The notes beneath the pieces were generated by a model, which worked only from the letters and a program-made list of their open reading frames with translations, searched no databases and was not told the origin of the DNA. Of a stretch of DNA of 64,000 nt, positions 52,059 to 62,445 are shown piece after piece. Position 1 is the first letter of the stretch. Every line of letters starts with the position of its first letter. A program made the translations under genes and the position numbers. The DNA comes from Symsagittifera roscoffensis (taxonomy: Eukaryota; Xenacoelomorpha; Acoela; Convolutidae), in NCBI RefSeq assembly GCF_963678635.1, contig NC_087065.1, positions 15,070,019-15,134,018 on the forward strand, written 5' to 3'.

Positions 52059-52387
52059 AGCAAAGACCAGGGATAGGGGGCGTAGCGGCCTTACCTCCGG
52101 GGGCGTCGCAGATAACGGGAAAATACCTATGCTTCTTGGTAACGAGGGCGACGGCGGAGAAGCAGCACGTGGACCCAGAGAACCTAGTCTTGTCCTTGAC
52201 CAGGCTGAGGGACTTCCTCGTGGAAATGGACGTGAAGGAACTCTCGCTTCCAGTGTACGATCCAAACAGAGGAAGACTGCATCCTCGGGAATTGTACGCG
52301 CTTGTACACGTGATATTTTCTGATACTAATATACAAGTATATTTACATAAGAAACATAATAAGACAGGCGAGAGGGTGTTAGGCTAA
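52055..52387 (+). CDS. Macro-domain-like segment, continues from the pol ORF
   Basis: The frame overlaps the pol stop (TGA 52056-52058) by a few bases and has no ATG at its start. It reads GIGGVAALPPGASQITGKY, CFLVTRATAEKQHVDPENL, LSLTRLRDFLVEMDVKELSL and RGRLHPRELYALVHVIF. Joined conceptually to the preceding pol end, this matches the layout of macro (ADP-ribose-binding) domains found after integrase in some gypsy elements: a strand with A-D, a helix, a G-x-V-A strand, a YLCFLVT strand, and the helix-strand pair LRDFLVE/LSLPVY. The usual glycine-rich catalytic loop is weak. A -1 slip or a mutation at 52055 separates the halves. Confidence 0.55.
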   Translation: MKQRPGIGGVAALPPGASQITGKYLCFLVTRATAEKQHVDPENLVLSLTRLRDFLVEMDVKELSLPVYDPNRGRLHPRELYALVHVIFSDTNIQVYLHKKHNKTGERVLG

Positions 52388-52764
52388 AGACTAAGTTGTA
52401 TGTAAATGTGTGATATGTGTGCTATGTTATGTTATGTGTTATGGTATTAAGCTCTTGGGTAAGTAGGGGTTAGTGACCATGAACAACTGAATGACGATCT
52501 TAGGAATAGATCCAAAGTTTGGACTGTCCAATCTTAGGTCGAATTCCAAAATTTTAGAGACCGATTGATTTTAATAAATTTTAGGATAAATATCTTTTTA
52601 TCTGAACTGTTTTTAAGCAAATTTTAGCATTTTAGCGGTATATGTTAAGATAAAACTGATAAATGTAATATTCGTGACTCCTTTTCTAGATCCTGATTGA
52701 TTGTTTAATTACTCACTTGAGTCAAATCTTTGAATCAAAACCGAATCGAACTTGAAAGAATAGA
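52388..52764 (+). other. Spacer between pol/macro and the 3' ORFs
   Basis: About 377 bases with no coding potential, rich in TATGTTATGTG and AAATTTTAG runs. It could hold an internal promoter or splice acceptor for the 3' ORFs. I see no defined site. Confidence 0.5.
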
Positions 52765-53004
52765 ATGGATAACTTCAACTTGGATGAATTGATGAACCTG
52801 GCAGAGGCATATGTGGGACCGATGGTAGATGCGATCTATCGTCGGCTGATGGAACGAGACTTCGCTCTGGAGGACCCAGAGGTAGTCATTTTGCTGACCG
52901 CCCTGATCAACATCTTGTGGCATGACAACCGTGGGGACCGCCCCAAGGAAGTCCTGTTGATGGCAGCATATGGAGAGAGGGGAGTACTAGACCGCCCAAC
53001 ATGA
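52765..53004 (+). CDS. Small ORF before the esterase ORF, 79 aa
   Basis: ATG 52765 (MDNFNLDELMNLAEAYVG), mostly helical, with IYRRLMERDFALEDPEVV and LLTALINILWHD. Its TGA overlaps the next ATG (ATGA at 53001-53004), so it is either a separate small gene with coupled start or the N-terminus of the following ORF after a frameshift. No family recognised. Confidence 0.5.
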   Translation: MDNFNLDELMNLAEAYVGPMVDAIYRRLMERDFALEDPEVVILLTALINILWHDNRGDRPKEVLLMAAYGERGVLDRPT

Positions 53005-54806
53005 AAGTGATGAGGTGGAGAAACGGGGCTCTCTCAGGGAGTAACTTGACGAATGAGCCTGGATTGGGAAGTTCTAGGACTTACCAACCAGGTGAGATGC
53101 CTATGCCCTCCAAGCCCAAACCTGGGCTGACGAGAATGCATCAGGAGATGAACAGCGAGGCTGCCTCGTCTGGTTCACCACTTAGAGCAGCTGTGCCACC
53201 AAAGAGGGCGAAAGTAGGACAGAAGGTTCAGACGAACCAAACCATGCAAGATCTGGATGAGATGAAGGATGAACTGGAAAGTACGAAGAAGGAGCTGGAC
53301 GAGATGACCAAAAGCATGCTCAAGATGGAGGAAGATCGAGACATGTGGAGAAAATTGTTCGAAGACTGCAACAAAAAGTAGGGTCAAGACTACAAAGAGC
53401 GATCGGAACAGATGGCGTTGACAACGGCCGTGGAGAAAGTGATACCTGCAAGGAATATTCCTCGTGGGCAGTCCCCGATGGAGCTCTTGACGCCTCGAGA
53501 AATGAGTCAAACAATAGAGACACTGCTCCCCACAGAGACAAATTGAGTGACGATCCCGGATCCTAGTGACACCTTGGGTGACCCCGTCGTGGAACAGACA
53601 GTGAGGAAGCTGATAGAGACAGCTGGACGACTGGTCGCCAACAAGAATGCGCCAGGTTCAGGGGTGACTGCACCCTATGGAACGATCGACGACACGGGCA
53701 GAGTACGACTCTCCCAGACCGTGATCCGACAGGGGATAAGTGACGTGACGCCACTCATGGGGAGCTCGAGGGCCCCAGAGAGAAGAATACAGAAGATGCC
53801 AGCGAAGAAAGTGTCTCGCATAATAGACGTGCAAAAGAATAATAAATTGAATTATAATTTCTCGGGAGTTCCGGTGACAGATCCGAGAGCTTGCTTCAAT
53901 CGAGCGACTTGGAACCCGGCATTAAACCTGCAACAACCGCCACTGGGGACAACACATCTGATACTGGGAGACAGCTTGGTCAGAGTGCTGTCAAATTTGA
54001 GGACCTCGTGGGTCACCACGTTGATGGCCTTTGGAGGCGCGACGATAGCCCAGTTATATCGAATGGTGGAACTGATGAATCCAGGGAAGATCCCCAATGT
54101 GATGATCTTGGTTGGGACGAATGACATCTCCAGAGGTTCAGATGAGCAGGAAGCACTATGGGAGTCAATGATGGTGTGTTTGCTTACTACCCTCTGGCAG
54201 CAATTCAATTGCGCGGTACTGACCGTTTGCACTGTGCCAATGAACACGAGAAGCTTGTCCGCAGCAGGACGAAGGCACAACGAGGGAGTCGTCAGGTGGA
54301 ATAACATCTTGAGAAACCTCGCAAGTCGAAACGCCGGACACATCGAACATGAGTTGAGAGCTATGGATCAGGCCAGACTGACCACGGACGGCATCCACTT
54401 CGACAGTATCGAAGGACAAGCTTGGTTGAATCGAGTCTTCCAAGAGCGGTTGGACGAGCTAGAAGCGGAATTCTTTGACACAGGAGTGCTGAAGGTAGAA
54501 GGAACAGCGAGTGACACGGTGATTACCACCTTTGTGCCTCCTAGCCTGGAAACACGCTTGGGTACGGTCCCGGCCGTCACGAACTACAGGCAACAAAGCT
54601 CCAGCGAACCAGGTCAAAGGACAGACGTACAGGATCGATTGGGAGAAGCGCCGATGACGAGGATCATCCATCCTAGGAGAAGAATAGGACCTGTTAACCC
54701 AATCGAGGAGACAGCCGGCACGTCTAGATCGGACACTAGATCGGAGACGACAAGTACCAGTCGAGAGGAGAGACGCCCGAGCAGAGGCTCGTTGATGTGG
54801 TCATGA
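53001..54806 (+). pseudogene. Coiled coil plus SGNH/GDSL esterase ORF, two in-frame stops
   Basis: One frame of 602 codons from ATG 53001 to TGA 54804-54806, broken by TAG 53379-53381 and TGA 53544-53546. The N-terminal part has a strong coiled coil (MKDELESTKKELDEMTKSML near codons 90-115). The C-terminal part is an SGNH hydrolase with all blocks: LILGDSLVRVL (Ser, block I), FGGATIAQLY (Gly, block II), MILVGTNDISRG (Asn, block III) and TTDGIHFDSIEGQAW (Asp and His, block V). Such esterases typically cleave acetyl or acyl esters. Esterase domains occur in CR1-type LINE ORF1 proteins and viral hemagglutinin-esterases, but are unusual in Ty3/gypsy. A Ser/Arg/Thr-rich tail follows. Substrate unknown. 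Confidence 0.8.
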
Positions 54807-54845
54807 TCCATACCGTCTCCCTGGCATGTATAAAAACACGAGCTA

Positions 54846-56250
54846 ATGAAGCTGGATCTCCAGAGGGTAAGCTTCATCGAAGATGCAAGGAGGATGCTGA
54901 ATGGAGCGACGCTAACCGTCAGCAGATTGTACTCGATAACTGGCGTAGACTGGTTGATAGCCGCTAGCATAAATTTCAGCTCCACGACGGCCTTGAGATT
55001 TGCTGACCTAGAGGGACTGCCCTCTAACAACACGATGGGACCAGTGAACGCGAGACCATTGCAAGGCGTGAGGTTGAATCATGACGAAGGGAATCGGGAA
55101 GAGACATCTGGAAGATTTCTAGTGACAAGGGCACCGATCGGACAACATGTGAAGATGTTCAAGCTACTAAGCTCACCCCCTGGTCATGTGAAGGAGAGAA
55201 TATACCCAAAACTAGTGAATCAAGATGGTGATGCCCAAAGATACGGCGGATTGATAGCGATAAAGAAAGATGAGACCATCTTCGCCGCCTATGACAAAGC
55301 AGAAATGAGGAAGGCCAAGATTATGATAGTAGCGAATTCAGAGTTCGTGTACACCTCCAAGTCTTTGTTTTGGCCTGACGTCATAATGTTAGCAGCGGTC
55401 GACCTGGACCTACTGCAATCGATATCTCTGGCTATAGGGGTACAAAGGCAGACGGACATGAACCCAATTACGATCGTGTTCGCTGGCATCAATGACCATC
55501 TACACTGTAGAGGTTTTCTGAGCAGACTCAGAGATCCTACAACGGCAGAGAACGCTGTATGGTCAGCGATAAAAGATATCCTTGAGTCGATGGGTGAAGT
55601 GGTGGATGCGACGAAGGAGGGGTCGTTCACCAAAGTGACACCGAGAATAGTATTCGCGTTGTCTCCGGGGTATGCACATCTCCCGGATGGAATGAAGTTT
55701 GTGCATGCGATTGTGACCTTGCTTTCGGAAGGAAAATTTGATGTGATCATATCAGCCCCGAATCGCATGATAGAGATGGAGAACCTGAGGCCACTCAAGG
55801 CTGAACTGCCTGCAGTGTGGTCAGATATCTCAAACGCGATGAGAGGATTCAAGGACCATGCGCTACAAATGTTAGTGTTGGACGAGGTGCTGGGGTTGGA
55901 ACTGTCCAACTTCAGTCGACAGATCAAATTGAAACCGGGAATAGAGGACGACCATCGAGTGATCGCGGCGATGTCCAACGACTTATGGTTCCGAGCAATG
56001 GAAGTGGCAGGTGAAAACACAAGAAGGAAGAATTCACTAATAACGAGAGCTCATTTGGAGGCGATGGTTTTGAGAAACAAGCCGGAAGCCAACCAGTGGC
56101 TACACCTGAATCCTAGAGTAGCGGCATTGGGTGCAGATGCTTTTGAGCAAGGCCCTGTGATGATCACAAAGATACATGCCTACTTGTTGAAGGAGGTGAA
56201 CCTGGCGGAAAATGCCGGGGAAAAAACCGCTGAATTTGTGAACAGAACGG
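54846..56250 (+). pseudogene. 3' ORF with degenerate SGNH-like fold, frame lost near 56250
   Basis: ATG 54846 (MKLDLQRVSFIEDARRML), 40 bases after the esterase ORF. The well-behaved coding part has IMIVANSEFVYTSK (a possible block I with Ser but no GD), MNPITIVFAGINDHLHCRG (a GxND-like block III) and RIVFALSPGYAHLPDGMKF, followed by DVIISAPNRMIEMENLR and HALQMLVLDEVLGLELSN. No clear Asp-x-x-His block V is found, so it may be a catalytically dead relative of the upstream esterase. The nominal frame runs to 56567, but protein-like sense changes frame at about 56240. Otherwise no family recognised. Confidence 0.5.
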
Positions 56251-57850
56251 ACACACATCATGCTCGAAGGGTTGGGAGCCGGATGGACCGCGTCCTTCTT
56301 GGCAAAAGTTTACCCGAAAGGCTCGCATTACTTGATAAAAGAATTCCTCCAAGCAGTAGTGGAAGTGTCGATAGTGGAACTAATAGCCTTGTTCGTGACA
56401 TTTGGAGCAGAGAGTTTCGTGAAAGGACCGGCGATACTGCTCATCGAAGAAATTCAGTACCTGCGGTTAGATGGACTTCTGACATTGATTGCATTTACCC
56501 ACGGAAACTTGGGAGGACTGATGAAACTGACACGTTGTCCAGAGCAGATGAGAGAGAGAGAGAGTGAGGAACTTAGATATGAAGAAATCCACGGACTCGT
56601 GGAACAAGATAAGAGACCTGAGACACACTCTTATCCAGTATCTCTTACAACAAAATCGCTTTGGAACGGGAGAAGACGAGACGATTGAAAGAGATGAAGA
56701 TGTTAGACGACATGTTGGAGGCATGCCCCTGTTAACCGATCTGAGCTTGGCTATGAGAACCGATCCATTGGCGCTGATCAGAGGAGTCACGGAGTTTGTG
56801 ACGGTGATCTATGGACCAGCAGTCACGTTTGCGTTCCCTGACGTTAAAGTGGAAGCATATAGGAGGTCGGTGATGCACCTGAACCTCATATCAGCAGTGG
56901 ACGGTAGTACACTGAACTGGTGTGAGCAACACACATTGCGGGAGCTCATGAGTGAAGATCTGTTATTTACGAAAATATCGGAGCCAGAGATGACAATCAT
57001 CAATTTTGACGATCACTTCCGTGATCGCATGGGAGAAGTAGAATGAGGACACATCGAAGTGTTTCCAAAGCTTTGGAATCTGAGACCCTATGATAAAACG
57101 AATGGTGAAATAACCAGAGTGCCTCGTCTCACCGCAGCATATTATAAAGTGAGAGAAGAGACGAAGGACTGGGGTGAGTACAAGAAGCTGCCGGAGGCAA
57201 TCCCTGAATTCCCTCTGATAAGAAGGATGTTGCTCGGAGCAGTCTCCGTGGTACAAACTCCGAGATTGAGAGCATTCGAAACCAATGAAAGGAGAGTAGG
57301 GAATTTCGTGGGAACGATGGATCCATACTTTGTAGGGAGAAATGCCGCCGTGTTACAATACACACGATTTGCATATACGGATCAAGCGACGAGAAGGCGA
57401 ATAAGCAACGCCGCGACTCCCAAGCCTGGAAGATTCGACGAAGAATGGACGGGATTAGGCTTAGCTCCGATGAGGATGAGAGGCAGGACCGAACTGCCTG
57501 AAGCCTCCTTAATCCTGACTAGTGTGAAACCGGAGTTGAAAGTGGGAGAAACACTGCAGGCGAGAACCTTTCTAGCACCCTTCGGCTGCGAGGAAATCAA
57601 AGTGGTCCATGGAGAAGAGGAAGATAGATCGGCCGGTACATTGATCATACCGAGATTTCCGGAAGGAGCCGACAATGATGAACAAGGACCCTCGAGTTCA
57701 AACAAGGTTATGTCAGAAGGAGATGACGGACAGGGAGGAAGCCGTCAAACCGAAGAACCCTGCAACAAGATGCAGATCAAGCTGGTGGGGAAGACGACAG
57801 GGCATCGACAGGAGGAACATCCAGCCTGGATTTCAAGATCTTCAGTGATC
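56251..57850 (+). pseudogene. 3' coding region continuation, hydrophobic then basic, unrecognised
   Basis: From 56260 the frame reads WTASFLAKVYPKGSHYL and a hydrophobic double helix (IVELIALFVTFGAESFV, AILLIEEIQYL). An AGAGAGAGAGAG run at about 56548-56562 coincides with a shift to the frame opening at 56564 (LTDLSLAMRTDPLALIRGV). This stops at TGA 57044-57046 and continues in frame as VFPKLWNLRPYDKT, TAAYYKVREETKDWGEYKK and LPEASLILTSVKPEL. The frame is lost again near 57795. It probably belongs to one long ancestral ORF. No enzymatic motif seen. Confidence 0.45.
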
Positions 57851-59604
57851 TTGAGAACAATGCAGATACGTTGGAGACGACTGAGCCAGCGGATGAAGGC
57901 ATCTCGACACTGGAGCCTCCGTCAGCCTTTATGGAAATGAAACGGAATTTGCCAGAGAGCAGCTCTCCTGGCAATTCAAGAGATAACGACCAAAGAATCC
58001 TCATGGGATCACCTAGAAGGAGAAGAATAGAGGCCTCAGCCAGAGTACCTTTCTTGGGAACGCTGCCCGAAGAAGAATGGGAAGTACATCACCGAGACCA
58101 CGAGAGTAGGACGGGATGCAAGCTGGACAGAGTGGCGTTTATGGAAGAAGTCTGGACCGTGGTTCAAAGCTATGGGACCCAGTCCATTCTGAAAACGGGT
58201 CTCAACCAACCCTTGATGAGGGAAGTCCTTGACAAGCTTGTTGAGTGTGAAGGGAGACTGAGTGAGTTGTTGATCGACTCGGCCACTGATGAAAGTGAAG
58301 CGAATTCTCCCATCAAGATGACACCGCAGGACGATAAAGGAGAGGTGGTGTATCTGTCAAGAACCAGGAGAGGGACGATGCGATCAAAATTGGTGATTGA
58401 TAAAATCAATGCGATGAAAATGAAGTTAGGCAGCAGAGTGATGCCGAGGAGAGTCGGAAAGACGAAGGTGGATTCGGAGATATCGATGAAAGCTGTTAAC
58501 TCAGCGAAAAGGAAACGAGTCGAGGAGGTCATGGATTTGGGGCAAGGTGATTATCAACTGCCTGGCACAGATAAAATGTTAACTGATATAGCGATGGTGC
58601 CACCCATTCTCATGGCGGGGATAAAGTCAACAGGTTATAAATCCAAAAGGAGTGACCGCACTCTGACTGGAGCAACCTTGGAAATGGAAATACTCAGCCA
58701 ATGTGGAGAGAGCACAATGAAAGACTTTAAGCCATCTCCCATGAATCACGGAAAGGGAAGTGTCGCAGGACAACTAATACCAGTGGAATATAACCGACTA
58801 ACAGTGTCGGAGACTGTGTCGATAGATGAACCTACCGGTGGATACATGGAGATGTTAGAATACTGAAACTCGGCTAGAGGGTATGTGATGGCCCTGGAAG
58901 ACGAAAAGGCCATGGAAGGTTATCTAGAAGCGATGTTGCAAGGCACCACCCTCAATCAGAAGGCGTACGGGACTTTAGCGTCGTCTGAGATACAGGCAGA
59001 AACGATGGAGCAGTTGGTGAGCCTTCCATGGAAAGCAGTGGTATTAAAGTACTTCGAAGAAGAGATGAGGACTACGCCAAGAATACATGCTCTAGTGGCA
59101 GTACCTTACGTAAGAACATAGTTACAACTCAGGTTCGCCTGGTGCATGATGGGACTGACTCGCGAAGAATATGATTCAGAAGAAAGATAGAGGTCGAAAG
59201 AAGAGAAGGTTTTCCTTATGACGAACCTGAGGGATCTGATAGTCCAGGAGGGAGCAGCAGTAGCGTGTGCGAAGCGGAGAGACGCTCTCTGTTTCATTCG
59301 ATTCGTGATGGAGCAGATTTCAGTACCTGCATTGAACACTTGTGTTAAGATGTTGAGGGAAGGCGATGAGCGAGCGAAAGCCTTATTCTTGCTAGCACTG
59401 CTGGATATGCAGCAAAGTAAACCGATGAGGGTGAACATGAAAGAACCCGAGGAATTAGAACCCATGAGAAAGATAGACGAAATCAGGAGATTCTCAAACA
59501 AGGAGCTGAGACTCGCTAAAGAATCTATGGGGGCACTGCCGAAATCCAGTGAATACTGGGACCGATCAAGAAGAAATCGTATAGCTACGTATCCCGTATC
59601 ATAG
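57795..59604 (+). pseudogene. 3' coding region continuation with in-frame stops, unrecognised
   Basis: A single frame (open from before ATG 57871 to 59604) with TGA 58864-58866, TAG 59119-59121 and a TAG near 59188. Features: acidic start, RRRRIEASARVPFLGTLPEE, a Lys/Arg-rich region (MKMKLGSRVMPRRVGKTK, SAKRKRVEEV, nuclear-signal-like) and helical C-terminal segments (LNTCVKMLREGDERAKALFL). No known domain. Confidence 0.45.
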
Positions 59605-59987
59605 GGATAGCATACAACCCTTTCCTGAGTGAAGACATACGCGATTGCTTCTTCGATTACGAGCAGGCGGTGTTGCTAAGATTCTGGACGTCCAGAATTG
59701 TAACGATTAAGAGCGTTAACAATCCACAAGCTAAATTGCGACTGGTCTTGGAAGAAGAGGTGACTGCACCTTCCGTACCAAAAACCGACAAAAGAGTGGA
59801 GTTTGGGTTGGAATTATCAGATGAATTACTGAGAACGAGCTTGATGGTAGTGTGGGAATTGATGAGGCCATCATGGTGTCCTAGTCCCAACGCTGACTCG
59901 ATATTACGGGCGACACAAGACGTGCAGAGGGAACTGAATGCAGACTGTAACCTGCTTGACGTGACCTTAACATCATATATAATGTGA
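59605..59987 (+). pseudogene. 3' coding fragment, unrecognised
   Basis: After a shift near 59600 the sense frame reads AYNPFLSEDIRDCFFDYE and LLRFWTSRIVTIKSVN, then ELSDELLRTSLMVVWELM, and stops at TGA 59985-59987. The next ORF overlaps this stop in another frame, so it is probably a link in the same ancestral reading frame. Confidence 0.4.
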
Positions 59988-61621
59988 TGATAACGGCCTC
60001 TAGGAGCAACGGAGAAGATAAAGTGGAGTTGCCTGGTTGGGGACCAGAAGACTGGGTACCTGATAGCTGTCTGGCGGAAGTCTGTGGACTGGAAGGTCAC
60101 GTTTGTGGAGGTCTGGACTGTGTGAAGACCCTGGAGAAACAACACAAGCAATGGACGGTATTGTTTGGAAACGTAGTGATGAAAGCAAGAACAGAAACGG
60201 AACTGATAGCAGATTGCCATGGAGGAACCGAGGTGAATCTAGTGACCGCACTAGGATTTTACAGCATGTTTAGTTCTTTAGAGTCACTATTGAATCTAGA
60301 AAAGAAACATGAGATGGTCACAGCCATCAGTGTAGAAGTATTCCCAGGAGTTCTGCAGACTGAGCAGAAATACATAGGAAAATGGAGGGAAGCAATCGAG
60401 GCGGAAATGAACATCAGACACAGTGAGACTTATTGTAGACCATCAGGAGCACAATATTTGGTGGGTTCAACATTGGCTCCAATGTGCAAGAGCAGATACC
60501 CTGTTCGTTTCGTAGCTGAGGACGTAAAGGGTACGAGAACGATCGTGGATCGAGCCTTCTCAGTGCCGAAGTGTGTGAGACTGGCGAGAATGTCCGCGAA
60601 GTTTTACGAGTTGCTATGTAAGATGATCTCAGCAGTTCCAGAGAGAACCAAGGAAGAGTTGGAGTCAATACTAGGAAAGAAGTTCATGGGATATGTGAGC
60701 GGGAACTTCAGTGACTTTGAGAGACAGAAACAGAGAGGATCAACTGTCACAGATTACAATACAGTAGACGAAAATGATGAAGTCCACCGAGTGATGATGG
60801 AAGTGGAACCATTACTGGAAGCTTCGGGAAAACGTAATTGGAGGAGCATCATGTTGACACATGACGAGTTTCCCTGCCACTGCTTGCTGCAGACCTGGTG
60901 GTATCCCAAGCGTAGTAATCTGATGTTGATCTGGGACTCTGGAGAGCTGCTTTCTATGGGTTTACCAGACTCATCAAAGCCCATAGCAATAGTGATAGTG
61001 GGAGTTATGATGGCGATACGATGGCTGGAAGCTCACGTAAGAGAGAACAATAGACAGGAGGCATCGAAGAGAGAACAGTTGCGGAAATTAGATTGTCTAA
61101 AAGATCTAGATCTTTTTGAGACAATGTGCAAAATTCTAAACATTCCGATGGAAGTGAAGAAGATATGGGCAAGAAAACGGTTGATGCCATGGTTCAGAGC
61201 TAACATGACTGCATGGTTGTACGAATATGCGAAAAAGCATATGTCGAAGCACGGCAGGGTGTACAGTGAATATCAGCTGGACGTTGGAGCAGGAGCTTTC
61301 AAGCGAGCTCTCGTGACTCATCGGAATGCAGTGACCACCGCTGTGAAAAGAATTTCCAGGACGAGTGAACGTAGTGGAAAGGAGAAGGCAGAGATGTTGA
61401 AGGAAGATTTGGAGAGAAACGTGACGTTGTGTCTCCACAACAGCTTCTGCAGGAACAGAGAAAGTAACGTGGATCCCCTACCTTGTTGCAAACAGAGGGT
61501 AGAAGAGCAGAAGCGTTGTAGGACGGCTTCCAGCAGCGTCAGGATAGCTAACGACGTGTTGCAGGATACGGAAACTGAGAGTGCAGAGTCAGTATCACAG
61601 GAGGAAGAAATGGAACGTTGA
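59984..61621 (+). CDS. Last 3' ORF of the giant element, 545 codons, unrecognised
   Basis: Uninterrupted frame with a GTG at 59984 and ATG at 59987. Features: Cys-containing N-terminus (CLAEVCGLEGHVCGGLDC), helical middle, FPCHCLLQTWWYPKRSNLML, a hydrophobic segment (PIAIVIVGVMMAIRWLEA, about residues 325-345), a basic helical part, and a Cys cluster (CLHNSFCRNRESNVDPLPCC) before an acidic tail. One candidate membrane segment and cysteines do not make a convincing envelope protein, since no signal peptide or fusion peptide is evident. Being the longest open frame after integrase, it was probably under selection recently. Function unknown. Confidence 0.55.
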   Translation: MMITASRSNGEDKVELPGWGPEDWVPDSCLAEVCGLEGHVCGGLDCVKTLEKQHKQWTVLFGNVVMKARTETELIADCHGGTEVNLVTALGFYSMFSSLESLLNLEKKHEMVTAISVEVFPGVLQTEQKYIGKWREAIEAEMNIRHSETYCRPSGAQYLVGSTLAPMCKSRYPVRFVAEDVKGTRTIVDRAFSVPKCVRLARMSAKFYELLCKMISAVPERTKEELESILGKKFMGYVSGNFSDFERQKQRGSTVTDYNTVDENDEVHRVMMEVEPLLEASGKRNWRSIMLTHDEFPCHCLLQTWWYPKRSNLMLIWDSGELLSMGLPDSSKPIAIVIVGVMMAIRWLEAHVRENNRQEASKREQLRKLDCLKDLDLFETMCKILNIPMEVKKIWARKRLMPWFRANMTAWLYEYAKKHMSKHGRVYSEYQLDVGAGAFKRALVTHRNAVTTAVKRISRTSERSGKEKAEMLKEDLERNVTLCLHNSFCRNRESNVDPLPCCKQRVEEQKRCRTASSSVRIANDVLQDTETESAESVSQEEEMER

Positions 61622-62445
61622 CGAATGGCCGAAAAACGAGATGCAAAAAGAGATGAAATTAGAAGAATTTAGAAGTTTTAGAACTTCTAAACGACGAAAA
61701 AAGAAGAAAACAAAAGAGTGATGAAGAAAAAGTTAAAACTCAGAATTGTTTTATGTGTCTGAAAAAACTCAAGTGAGAAACCAAGCAACCAAGTTGTAAT
61801 TGAAAACTGAAACATTTAGTTGAGTTTTGAAATTGTTGCATTTATAAATTTGCATTTTGATTTAAGTTGAGTGGCTTTAGAGACACTTACTTACTATTTA
61901 TTTAGGAAGGCTTAAGTAAAGGAGTGTATTTAAATATTCCAGCCTACATGACTGTTTTTAATCAGCTAGGAGAACTGATCACTTTGTGGTGACATGAAAG
62001 GCTTGGGTAATCTCTCGAAGAGGGAGATTGTTTCATTGTCCTTTCTAACCACAGAGTTTCTTAGTTTTAATATTCAGGACAATAACAAGCAAGATTTCCG
62101 AAGGGAAGAAGCATAGTAGGATATTTTTAGCTTGTTGGTTGGCAGGACTGTCCTGCAAACCAACACCTTTTAAATCTAAGAGAAAAAGTTTTTAATGAGA
62201 ACATTAACATTGGAAGTCGGAAAACATGTTTTATTTTAGATCATATCCTCAATGTGCAGATTAATGAAAGAATTTGAAGGCTATAGTGATGTGGTATGAT
62301 GCCATTTATAATCTGCAGTGAGTCGATGTGACGTGGATAAAAAAATAATTTCGTGCATTTTGTAAATTCTGTTCGATGACACTGTACCTATTTTACGAAC
62401 ATTGTGTGATTCAATGAGGACATTGACCGGACTGTCCGGGGAGTA
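61622..62445 (+). other. 3' untranslated region of the giant element
   Basis: 824 bases without ORFs: an A/G-rich stretch just after the stop (61640-61735), then AT-rich DNA with an imperfect hairpin-like GGCAGGACTGTCCTGC at about 62143-62158, ending at the primer region next to the LTR. Confidence 0.6.
62432..62445 (+). other. Plus-strand primer region (CTGTCCGGGGAGTA)
   Basis: The purine-rich GGGGAGTA directly precedes the 3' LTR start at 62446, the position of the polypurine tract. The 12-mer TTGTCCGGGGAG (one-base variant here) also occurs at 49146, 49212, 49278 and 51751. Confidence 0.65.

Noticed and set aside
47506-56790. Minus-strand ORFs of 60-243 codons opposite the giant element genes
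   Set aside because: Antisense shadows of good coding frames. None has motifs of its own.
59984-61621. Envelope glycoprotein call for the last ORF of the giant element
   Set aside because: One hydrophobic segment and a cysteine cluster, but no signal peptide, cleavage site or fusion peptide.
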